Positions 1 to 4,908 are shown, numbered from the stretch's first letter. The stretch is DNA of 5,030 bases from Anaerolineales bacterium (GCA_022865865.1 JALHTN010000677.1:1-5030), one strand, 5' to 3'. Made by a program: numbers and translations. Notes: generated by a model not told the origin, from the sequence alone.

Positions 1-44
1 ATCTACCAATTTTGATTAATACACCAATCCCAACCTACCGGCCG

Positions 45-53
45 TGGTAAAAT
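45..53 (+). promoter_or_regulatory. Extended -10 promoter element for tRNA-Arg
   Basis: A TG dinucleotide at 45-46, one spacer base, then TAAAAT at 48-53 matches an extended -10 element. Transcription would begin around 60, only a few bases before the mature tRNA 5' end at 67. No convincing -35 hexamer lies 16-18 bases upstream, which is tolerated in extended -10 promoters. The placement is good, but the element is inferred from a short motif. Confidence 0.35.
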
Positions 54-66
54 TTTCTGTAAGATA

Positions 67-138
67 GCCCCCATAGCTCAGTGGATAGAGCGCTGCCCTC
101 CGGAGGCAGAAGCCTGCGTTCGAATCGCAGTGGGGGTA
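67..138 (+). tRNA. tRNA-Arg, anticodon CCG
   Basis: It decodes the arginine codon CGG. The full cloverleaf folds by eye. The acceptor stem pairs GCCCCCA (67-73) with TGGGGGT (131-137), with G-U as the first pair. The D stem is GCTC/GAGC. The anticodon stem CTGCC/GGCAG carries the seven-base loop CTCCGGA, giving anticodon CCG. The variable loop has four bases, and the T stem CTGCG/CGCAG carries the loop TTCGAAT. The discriminator base is A138. The D loop contains an A at the position used as an arginine identity element. The next bases are CAA, so the 3' CCA is not encoded and must be added by a CCA-adding enzyme. A terminator hairpin starts five bases downstream, so the gene is probably transcribed alone. 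Confidence 0.95.
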
Positions 139-286
139 CAAGAACCGCCCGAGGATGACCTTGAGCGGTTTTTATCTATGATTCGGTTCGACTCTAGGCA
201 AATATTGGATAGTTTGCCAATTCTTCAACTTATTTCCAAATAATTTTTTTGCTAAAAAACTTTCTGGCCGCTATTCCATGTTTTTT
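134..286 (+). repeat. Diverged direct repeat, copy A (tRNA 3' end plus flank)
   Basis: Positions 134-240 align without a gap to 1495-1601 at an offset of 1361; my hand count is 77 identical bases of 107. Weaker similarity with small indels continues to about 286, through an A-run and an ATGTTTT motif. The copy begins with GGGTAC, whose first five bases belong to the tRNA acceptor end. One frame is open from 151 to a TAA at 241-243. Its conserved core, 160-192, reads LERFLSMIRFD and is the same in both copies, and several differences are synonymous. I do not recognise the protein; it could be the C-terminal end of a decayed gene. Confidence 0.7.
143..173 (+). terminator. Intrinsic terminator after tRNA-Arg
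   Basis: The outer stem AACCGC/GCGGTT (143-148 with 165-170) is followed by a C.A mismatch and an inner stem CGAGG/CCTTG (150-154 with 159-163) closed by an ATGA loop. Five T residues run from 169 to 173. The spacing of five bases from the tRNA end is typical for a single tRNA transcript. The same bases can also be read as codons shared with the repeat at 1495-1645, so the hairpin may not be the only constraint here. Confidence 0.75.
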
Positions 287-292
287 GTGATA

Positions 293-298
293 TATAAT
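293..298 (+). promoter_or_regulatory. Consensus -10 hexamer upstream of the hydrolase gene
   Basis: TATAAT at 293-298 lies in an AT-rich stretch. The best -35 candidates at a 16-18 base spacing are poor, but a TG at 288-289 sits correctly for an overlapping extended -10 read as TATATA at 291-296. Transcription would start near 305, giving a leader of about 78 bases before the hydrolase start, which includes the short ORF at 341. The evidence is a motif only. Confidence 0.35.
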
Positions 299-340
299 CT
301 CTAGAAATTTATGAGATTTATTAAATTCGGAGAATTTCCA

Positions 341-364
341 ATGAAACAAGGATTGATTAGTTAA
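341..364 (+). CDS. Possible seven-codon leader ORF before the hydrolase gene
   Basis: ATG at 341 is preceded by CGGAG at 329-333 with normal spacing, a better ribosome binding site than any in front of the hydrolase start. It encodes MKQGLIS and stops at TAA 362-364. It is in the same frame as the hydrolase start at 383, with a second in-frame TAA at 380-382 touching that ATG. It may be a leader peptide that couples translation. It may equally be the former hydrolase start, cut off by nonsense changes. No regulatory hairpin could be established. Confidence 0.25.
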   Translation: MKQGLIS

Positions 365-382
365 ACTTACAAACCTGGCTAA

Positions 383-1329
383 ATGAATAATCACATGACC
401 ACCTACGCTCCCACGATCTCATTACAAGAGATTGAACACCTGGACCGAGCTCGCCAAACGCTCACATTGTCAGATAACCGCAAGCTCGCATTTAACCTCT
501 ATGGTGTCGAAGATGGAAAACCTATGTTTTACTTCCACGGAGGACCAAGCTCACGGCTTGAAGGTGCGCTTCTCCACCATACCGCCATAGAGCGAGGCTA
601 TCGGGTGATCTACCCCGACCGGCCAGGGCACGGCTATTCAGACATGAAAGTTGGCTACCAGATCGTGGATCTGGCAAAAGATGTCCAAGAGCTTGCCCAG
701 TACCTGAAACTGGATCGCTTTGGGGTCATGGGCACTTCTGGTGGCGGTCCCCCGGTGATCGCTTGTGCCTATGCCCTTCCGATCAGTTGGATTTTGCCCT
801 GTTCTGCGGCGGGGCTGCGCCAATCTACGGTGACCCAGAGGCCTCAAAAGAACTCAGTGCCGCCGACCGTATCATGGCCCGTATTGGAGAACGTTGGCCG
901 CGCTGGGTGTTTGTGATTATTTCTGGTGCAGCGATACCGTTGATAACGAATATCAAAACAGCAGAACAGTACAAAAAAATGTTGGGAAAAATGCTCTGTG
1001 ATGCGGATGCCAGGATCATCGACTCAGACCCTAACTTCATGCACGCGCTGATGCGTTCCATACAAGAAGCCTATCGCCAGGGTGCGGGCGGCCCGTCCGA
1101 TGACGCCATCGCCATTTACAAAGATTGGGGACTCTCAGTATCAGAGATCGCCTTCCCCATCCTGCTCGCGCATGGTACAGAAGACAAACATGTGCCCTTT
1201 TCCTTCTCCGAATACATGCATGCAAATCTCCCCAACAGCACCTTGATCCCGCTGGAAGGCGATGGTCACTACACTCATTTGGTCAACACATCCCGCTCCT
1301 TTGACATTATTGAAGGAATTTATCCATAA
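383..1329 (+). pseudogene. Alpha/beta hydrolase, interrupted by a frameshift near 780
   Basis: This is a serine hydrolase of the alpha/beta fold, related to proline-iminopeptidase-like enzymes; the substrate is unknown. Two overlapping frames join into one protein of about 315 residues, normal for the family. The first frame carries the oxyanion-hole motif HGGP at residues 52-55, DRPGHGYS at 79-86 and the nucleophile elbow GTSGGG at 117-122 (Ser119). One base appears to be missing around 779-781, after ACAYAL. The second frame then continues with the expected DQLDFALFCGGAAPIYG, the acid region HGTED (Asp about 268) and GDGHY (His about 296). All three catalytic residues survive, so the lesion is recent, or is a sequencing error. 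Start 383 has no clear Shine-Dalgarno; ATG 395 is an alternative. As written, translation of the first frame ends after 177 codons with a wrong C-terminus. Confidence 0.85.
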
Positions 1330-1494
1330 TATCCCTAATAAGATAATGGGAATAAACAAGAATTTAGACAGGTAACACCAGCATTCCTTGACGACTCGAG
1401 CGCTTGCGACTAAGATATTCGAAAAAGTAAAACGATCGAGCTATATTGCCCCCTAGAAATAGGGACGGGTGGTGTTCGGGAGTTATCACAGATA

Positions 1495-1645
1495 GGGTAC
1501 TGAAACCGACCGAGATTGATCTTGAGCGGTTTTTGTCTATGATTCGCTTTGATGCTAGGGGGAAACTGGAAGATTTGCCGGATTTGAAGATCATTTCCTA
1601 ATATATTATTTCGCAAAAACCGTTCGAGTCGCGCCGGATGTTTTC
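1495..1645 (+). repeat. Diverged direct repeat, copy B
   Basis: This partner of copy A begins with the same GGGTAC and aligns without a gap over 107 bases. The open frame here keeps LERFLSMIRFD at 1521-1553 and ends at TAA 1599-1601, three bases earlier than the stop in copy A. No intact tRNA precedes it. Upstream there is only a GCCCCC at 1448-1453 and a GTTCG, too little to call a tRNA relic with confidence. The two copies bracket the hydrolase gene. Confidence 0.7.
1504..1534 (+). terminator. Terminator-like hairpin in repeat copy B
   Basis: The outer stem AACCG/CGGTT (1504-1508 with 1527-1531) and inner stem CGAGA/TCTTG (1511-1515 with 1520-1524) close over a TTGA loop, and T residues run 1530-1534. 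Compared with the hairpin after the tRNA, the innermost pair changed from G-C to A-T on both sides, keeping the pairing. It could end transcripts from the hydrolase gene about 175 bases upstream. Confidence 0.55.
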
Positions 1646-1739
1646 CCGCAGTGGTAACAGCCGCACCCCACAAATTCACAGGATTGTCTTACCGCAAGAG
1701 GGAATGTAGATATTGAGAACCAAAGCAATAAATAAGTAC

Positions 1740-1745
1740 TATAAT
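1740..1745 (+). promoter_or_regulatory. Consensus -10 hexamer upstream of the Smr-domain gene
   Basis: TATAAT lies about 95 bases before the Smr-domain start. The nearest -35-like hexamer, TTGAGA at 1713-1718, is 21 bases away, longer than the usual 16-18. This is plausible as the promoter of the downstream gene, but weak. Confidence 0.3.
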
Positions 1746-1840
1746 TAAACTGCGTCAGGTTCAAAATTCCTCGAGTCGTTTTCGCATTCATTGTGCCGCT
1801 AATTACTAAATTTGGTAAAAAGTGAACTGAAGAAAAAATT

Positions 1841-2095
1841 ATGGCAAAGTTGAAACTTGATCTTCATGACATTTATAATCGTGGAGAGACTATAGAGAAA
1901 GAACTTAATCGAGTTATGCAAGAAGCAGTTGAAAAGCGCATAAAAATTGTAGAGATTATTCCAGGAAAAGGAAGCGGTCAGTTAAAAAAACGGGTAATTC
2001 GTTTTCTTGATCAAAAACATATTCGAAACCTTTATCATCGCATTGAAAAAGACGATAAAAATTTTGGGCGAATATTTGTCCATTTTCGTCATTAA
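1841..2095 (+). CDS. Small standalone Smr-domain protein
   Basis: This 84-residue protein is essentially one Smr (small MutS-related) domain, a fold found at the C-terminus of MutS2 and as free-standing proteins, often with DNA- or RNA-nicking activity. Visible hallmarks are the N-terminal LDLH at residues 6-9, a long helix at about 15-33, a beta strand IVEIIP at 36-41, the GKGSG signature at 42-46 followed by LKK, and a final strand ending FVHFRH. The activity of this member is inferred from the family only. The start at 1841 follows a weak purine-rich site (GAAG at 1830-1833). The gene is lysine-rich and more AT-rich than the hydrolase or GNAT genes, so it may have a different history. It appears intact and monocistronic, followed directly by a broken corA. 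Confidence 0.9.
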   Translation: MAKLKLDLHDIYNRGETIEKELNRVMQEAVEKRIKIVEIIPGKGSGQLKKRVIRFLDQKHIRNLYHRIEKDDKNFGRIFVHFRH

Positions 2096-2160
2096 TATCT
2101 ATTCGCCACAAAACTTGTTTTACACAGCGAACCAAAAAATGTTTCAAATGGGTTGGGAAG

Positions 2161-2313
2161 CGTGATCAGCTCACTTTTATTGCAGTATTATATGGCACGA
2201 ATTTCCAATATATGCCAGAACTCCAATTACATTGGGGATACTCCGGAATTCTTTTAGTCATGATAGTGATTATTTTGCCATGGTATTGTATTTTTGGGGA
2301 AAAATGGATTTAA
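2161..2313 (+). pseudogene. corA: C-terminal remnant of a CorA-type Mg2+ transporter
   Basis: CorA proteins are pentameric inner-membrane magnesium channels that end in two transmembrane helices with a GMN motif between them. This frame gives LTFIAVLYGTNF at 2170-2205, then MPELQLHWGY and a hydrophobic helix (about GILLVMIVIILPWY), ending FGEKWI before TAA 2311-2313. That matches the CorA C-terminus: the end of helix 1, the YGMNF motif with Met replaced by Thr, the MPEL loop, helix 2 and a short basic tail. The cytoplasmic domain and most of helix 1 are missing, and the Smr gene ends only about 65 bases upstream. A 33-codon ORF from ATG 2212 exists but is just part of this stump. The changed GMN residue fits loss of selection. 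Confidence 0.75.
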
Positions 2314-2338
2314 CCTAATGTTGACTCTTAAAGAATTT

Positions 2339-2560
2339 TTATTTAGGACCAAATCGCTGATCCCTTGCGCTTTCGAATAGTGTCAGATATTCCTCAAAAG
2401 ATTCAATCTTAATCAACCAGAGGTGACCGAGTTTTAACTCAGCCATCTTTCCCAACCGTAGTAACCAGCGCAGGTATCACAGGCAATAGCCACTGTACTC
2501 AGCAGCAGCTTTTACTGATAAACAATTTTCCAGAACAAAGGGTTTTGAAGCAGTAGACAT
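2339..2560 (-). pseudogene. Excisionase-like helix-turn-helix protein with an in-frame TGA
   Basis: The minus-strand reading frame spans 73 residues. It starts at ATG 2560-2558, with GAGG six bases upstream, and ends at TAA 2341-2339. The sequence resembles small MerR/excisionase-type winged-helix DNA-binding proteins. It has a first helix with VKAAAEYSGY at residues 16-25, a second helix YLRWLLRLGKM from residue 29, a wing strand with LKLGHLWLI, and a tail ESFEEYL ending RFGPK. Codon 28, at 2479-2477, is TGA between the two halves of the helix-turn-helix. The frame is otherwise intact, so this is a single point nonsense mutation, an error, or conceivably readthrough. Such proteins act as excisionases, toxin-antitoxin regulators or general repressors; I cannot choose. 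It lies downstream of the shared terminator at 2693-2719, so it probably has its own promoter. Confidence 0.78.
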
Positions 2561-2602
2561 CTCGAACCTCATGAGATGAGAGAAAATTCTTCCAATTTAC
2601 TT

Positions 2603-2616
2603 CGGTTTTCAAACCG
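2603..2616. repeat. Short inverted repeat upstream of the helix-turn-helix gene
   Basis: CGGTTT (2603-2608) and AAACCG (2611-2616) form a near-perfect palindrome with a two-base centre, about 43 bases upstream of the minus-strand helix-turn-helix start. There is no T-run on either side, so it is not a terminator. Its size and place would suit an operator for that DNA-binding protein, but this is inference. Confidence 0.3.
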
Positions 2617-2692
2617 CAGCATCGCTAAAAATTGCCCTAAATCCACTTGAGATGGTTCGAGTCGCGTCTCGTTAGGAGTGCAGGAAAAAGAT

Positions 2693-2719
2693 AAAACTGC
2701 TCAGCTGAGCAGTTTTTTT
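2693..2719 (+). terminator. Strong symmetric terminator, probably bidirectional
   Basis: AAAACTGCTC (2693-2702) pairs perfectly with GAGCAGTTTT (2707-2716) around an AGCT loop, and T residues run 2713-2719. On the minus strand the same hairpin is followed by TTTTATC and then TTTTT, so it can also end the leftward GNAT/membrane-protein transcript, whose last ORF stops 114 bases upstream. No rightward gene can be assigned to it: the nearest plus-strand item is the corA stump, which ends at 2313. Confidence 0.8.
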
Positions 2720-2832
2720 GTACCCTATCAGTTAATTAACCGAAGGAAATTTGATGAATCCCTTTCATTATCTGGCAAACTTATTGATTTTCCCCAGAAA
2801 AGTTTGACTATCTTATTTTTACAATAATCGTT

Positions 2833-2997
2833 TTAGATCAGGGTTCGTGTTCTTTCTCCGTTCCTCAAGACCAATGGATAAGATGATTTATTCCCTGTTG
2901 GATCGAAAACTGGTTCGAAAGTTATTTCTTCTGAAATATTTCCGATCGCCCCCTCCCTGTTCGAACCCAACGGAGAATTAAAATCAAAGATCATCAT
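2833..2997 (-). CDS. Hypothetical 54-aa protein overlapping the membrane-protein gene
   Basis: Tandem ATG codons at 2997-2995 and 2994-2992 open a frame of 54 codons ending at TAA 2835-2833. Its first 14 bases overlap the end of the upstream membrane-protein gene, a classic sign of translational coupling. An AGG lies six bases before the second ATG. The protein is soluble, with no helix-spanning hydrophobic run. It is acidic in the middle (SEEITFEPVFDP, residues 22-33) and has a basic C-terminal segment (LRNGERTRTLI, 44-54), with many G, S, N and P residues. I do not recognise a family. The plausible composition, lack of stops and operon-like overlap favour a real gene, but it could be the N-terminal part of a truncated one. 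The shared terminator follows 114 bases later. Confidence 0.5.
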   Translation of the reverse strand: MMIFDFNSPLGSNREGAIGNISEEITFEPVFDPTGNKSSYPLVLRNGERTRTLI

Positions 2998-3277
2998 TCG
3001 CCTGGTGTCTGTGTCGTGCTGTGTCCGCTAAAATATTTACAGCAGGTTGATAAATAGCAAACCAGACCAATAATAGGAAAACCAATACACCCAAAGATCT
3101 TGATGAACCTTCCACCAGAAGACCAGCATTTTCTGTTAAAACCAGGAGGGGGATAAGACTAATATTGAATACTATTACATACAATGCGACATAGAGCCAT
3201 TTTTGCAGGACCGTCCACTCATTTAAAAACCACCGAAAGGTATAGTACCGGTATAAAAATTCTGAAAAATGTTTCAC
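2984..3277 (-). CDS. Hypothetical two-helix membrane protein
   Basis: This 97-residue protein starts at GTG 3277-3275, with AGAGGA placed six to seven bases upstream; no in-frame ATG lies between the upstream stop and this codon. An aromatic amphipathic N-terminus (residues 1-25, rich in F, Y and W) is followed by two likely transmembrane segments. The first covers about residues 27-48 (WLYVALYVIVFNISLIPLLVLT) in outline, and the second about 62-83, ending in AIYQPAVNIL. A hydrophilic tail (TARHRHQANDDL) follows. The loop between the helices is short and holds two acidic residues. No family is recognised. It is in the same direction as the GNAT gene, 156 bases downstream of it, and overlaps the next ORF by 14 bases. 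A seven-codon ORF with a strong ribosome binding site ends two bases before its start. Confidence 0.7.
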   Translation of the reverse strand: MKHFSEFLYRYYTFRWFLNEWTVLQKWLYVALYVIVFNISLIPLLVLTENAGLLVEGSSRSLGVLVFLLLVWFAIYQPAVNILADTARHRHQANDDL

Positions 3278-3433
3278 GTCAGTCCTCTGCCATTATACTC
3301 ATTCGTCCTTCTCCAATCACCAGCAAATTGATTTGGCACGGTTCCAAATACCATTAATCAGTAGGCGCGAACCAATACCGCTCAGCAAATCCTCTTAATA
3401 GAATATCCAACTACCAAATTACTCGGGGATAAT
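3278..3433 (-). other. Spacer between GNAT and membrane-protein genes, with leader ORF
   Basis: On the minus strand, ATG 3302-3300 follows GGAGAAGGA (3314-3306), the best ribosome binding site in the window. It encodes only MSIMAED before TGA 3281-3279. One base then separates that stop from the GTG start of the membrane protein, so ribosomes could reinitiate there. Further upstream, 3407-3354 reads in one frame as LLRGFAERYWFAPTD (last residues before TAA 3356-3354), which looks like the tail of some decayed protein. A six-pair inverted repeat ATTTGG/CCAAAT at 3331-3349 has no T-run. Confidence 0.4.
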
Positions 3434-4393
3434 TTATTTGTTGATATCTTTCTGGCATTGCTGCCACTCCGGATCCCGGGCATAACCCAGCTTGTTGAAA
3501 AGCGCCTGCATCGGAAAGTTATGGATTGCAGTACAGGTCTTCAGTTCCGGATAACCCTGTTCTCTGGCATAAGCAATTCCACGCAGCTGCATCGCGAGGC
3601 CAATGCCCTGCCTCCTATCAGCCCGTAGGACACCAAGAAAACCACCCAGCAGCGTATCACAATCAGGATCTTTGCCCAATTCTCTCAAACCAACGTACTC
3701 ATCGCCGCGCACCGCGATGAAGTAGGCATCGTGCAGGATAGTGGGATCGTTCAAGCCCCATTGCACCCATTCATTGAAGTCCGGTTTTTCAATCTGGAAA
3801 TCTTCCTGTGGTACATCTTCGAATGCTTCCCAGTACAGAGCGTAGATTTTTCTGTCGCGGCCAGGGTCAGATTCCATTTCACGCAGGGTTTTGATGACGA
3901 TACCTTTACCCAGCAATTTCGTTTCCAATTCCGCGTACGGGCTGGGGTCGAAGGAGGTGATATCAAGATGGACTGGGGTCTCACGAAATGCTTCATGGAA
4001 ACCACGCTTTTGGAGAAATTGGAAACCTTGCGGTAGGTTCGTGAAAGCATCCGCGCGTAAAACGAGCGGATCAAATGGCTGTAACTCAGCAATAATTCGA
4101 TCATAAAGTGCCTCACCAATCCCTTGCCGCTGATAATTCGGTTTAACCTCGATATTTATATTGAATCTCTGAGGGTGATATTCAAAAATATTCTGCCCAT
4201 AATAACCAAAACCGATCACACCGCCATCTTTAACAGCCACCCAACGCTGGAACTTGCACTTTGGATTACGGTTTCTGTCAGCTTCTGCCCAACCTTCCGG
4301 GGTTCGGGGTCGTTCCGGCCAAACAATGTTCAGGCTGTTGTGAATGCTGGTAATAGCTGCATAGTCGTCAATTGTAGAAGTGCGGATCTTCAT
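3434..4393 (-). CDS. Tandem-domain GNAT acyltransferase
   Basis: This 319-residue enzyme of the GNAT superfamily transfers an acyl group, usually acetyl from acetyl-CoA, to an amine; the acceptor is unknown. It contains two GNAT domains in series. The first begins MKIRTSTIDDYAAI and has the CoA-binding motif A QRQGIG at residues 88-93, ending near the HLDI strand at 142-145. The second spans about residues 165-319, with motif A RRQGIG at 260-265 and the typical closing element NFPMQALFNKLGY at 292-304. Both pyrophosphate-binding loops look intact. Tandem GNATs occur in mycothiol synthase (MshD) and several resistance or antibiotic-modifying enzymes, but nothing here points to either. An ATG 15 codons further upstream (4438) would extend the protein, but a GAGGAG site lies inside that extension, so 4393 is the better start. 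It heads the minus-strand gene set. Confidence 0.9.
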   Translation of the reverse strand: MKIRTSTIDDYAAITSIHNSLNIVWPERPRTPEGWAEADRNRNPKCKFQRWVAVKDGGVIGFGYYGQNIFEYHPQRFNINIEVKPNYQRQGIGEALYDRIIAELQPFDPLVLRADAFTNLPQGFQFLQKRGFHEAFRETPVHLDITSFDPSPYAELETKLLGKGIVIKTLREMESDPGRDRKIYALYWEAFEDVPQEDFQIEKPDFNEWVQWGLNDPTILHDAYFIAVRGDEYVGLRELGKDPDCDTLLGGFLGVLRADRRQGIGLAMQLRGIAYAREQGYPELKTCTAIHNFPMQALFNKLGYARDPEWQQCQKDINK

Positions 4394-4403
4394 CCCTGAT
4401 ATT

Positions 4404-4409
4404 CTCCTC
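4404..4409 (-). promoter_or_regulatory. Ribosome binding site that fixes the GNAT start
   Basis: GAGGAG on the minus strand lies ten bases before ATG 4393-4391, slightly long but acceptable spacing. The longer reading frame from 4438 would have this site inside its coding part and no comparable site of its own. The GNAT fold also begins right at MKIR. Confidence 0.55.
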
Positions 4410-4471
4410 AAAATAGAATGTGGCAAATTGCTTACCATCGAATAATTGCTCCCTTGAATACAACTACTGAA

Positions 4472-4500
4472 TTTATCAGAATGTTCAAAGAATACCTCAA
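4472..4500 (-). promoter_or_regulatory. Sigma70-like promoter for the GNAT gene
   Basis: On the minus strand TTGAGG (4500-4495) and GATAAA (4477-4472) are separated by exactly 17 bases, each matching the consensus at four of six positions. Transcription would start near 4465, about 70 bases before the GNAT start. It is a reasonable but unproven promoter. Confidence 0.4.
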
Positions 4501-4908
4501 AAAGTGGCTTGCAATCAGGGTTTTTTCTTGATAGTTGGTTTTAAAGAGTAGATTTTGACAACAATTTAAGACTCGTGATGGTATCAAAATTGAGCAGATG
4601 ATGAATATATTGGCAGACCTTGGTTCAGAACACTGCCTAAGTTTCGGGCATAATGCGGTCTTGCGAATGACCCCTCCTGTTCAAAGCTTTCTACGAGGCA
4701 TCCTTTGGACGATAGCCTCGCTGTCCCAGATTGCGGTGCAATTCTCGGCTTACCAACGACCAGGATTTAGGCGCAACCAGAAATTATCCAAGCATAGCGA
4801 ACTCCAGTTTCTGTCCGATTCATAGCATACCCATGAACTAAATCCAAACAGAATTAGTAACTGAGATGGTTATCTATTGATAAACCCTTAATTCCAATGG
4901 AGGCTATC
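4501..4908. other. Intergenic region between divergent genes, no supported gene
   Basis: A plus-strand frame from ATG 4598 to TAG 4823-4825 is open for 75 codons but has no ribosome binding site and no recognisable domain. On the opposite strand another frame is open except for one TAA, so neither is convincing. A perfect TTGACA occurs at 4555-4560 without a matching -10. The first 100 bases hold the likely promoter region of the leftward GNAT gene, the last 80 the leader of the rightward gene at 4909. Confidence 0.45.

Larger units (their letters stand above)
1330..1840. other. Gene-poor stretch between the hydrolase and smr-like genes
   Basis: It contains repeat copy B (1495-1645), its hairpin, and a -10-like hexamer at 1740. 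One plus-strand frame is open from the codon after TAA 1428-1430 to TAA 1599-1601 (56 codons). It has no good start or ribosome binding site, and its last third matches the open frame of copy A. It therefore looks like the tail of a decayed gene rather than a live one. From 1646 to 1739 I see nothing supportable. Confidence 0.5.

Noticed and set aside
763..1329. Independent ORF with a TTG start in the second hydrolase frame
   Set aside because: It has no ribosome binding site and its sequence is the natural continuation of the first frame, so it is the downstream half of a frameshifted gene.
1448..1500. Possible tRNA relic upstream of repeat copy B
   Set aside because: GCCCCC, GTTCG and GGGTAC occur in the right order, but the length is 20 bases short, no anticodon arm is present and the T stem pairs poorly.
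1364..1594. Minus-strand 76-codon ORF across repeat copy B
   Set aside because: The corresponding frame in copy A has a TGA and there is no ribosome site, so the plus-strand reading is preferred.
2651..2680. tRNA T-arm-like GGTTCGAGTC before the terminator
   Set aside because: The putative T stem has mismatches and no acceptor or anticodon arm could be found upstream.
2754..2807. Plus-strand 17-codon ORF with a good ribosome site (GAAGGA at 2742-2747)
   Set aside because: It is very short, starts just after a terminator, and nothing downstream extends it in another frame; no product can be supported.
2950..2975. Minus-strand GGGTTCGAAC resembling a tRNA T-loop
   Set aside because: Flanking bases do not form a T stem, and the 54-aa coding frame explains the sequence.
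3751..4119. Minus-strand 122-codon ORF and plus-strand ORFs within the GNAT gene
   Set aside because: They lie inside the well-supported GNAT frame, lack ribosome sites and show no domain; they are shadows.
4598..4825. Plus-strand 75-codon ORF
   Set aside because: No ribosome site, no recognisable motif, and the opposite strand is nearly open too; not enough to call a gene.
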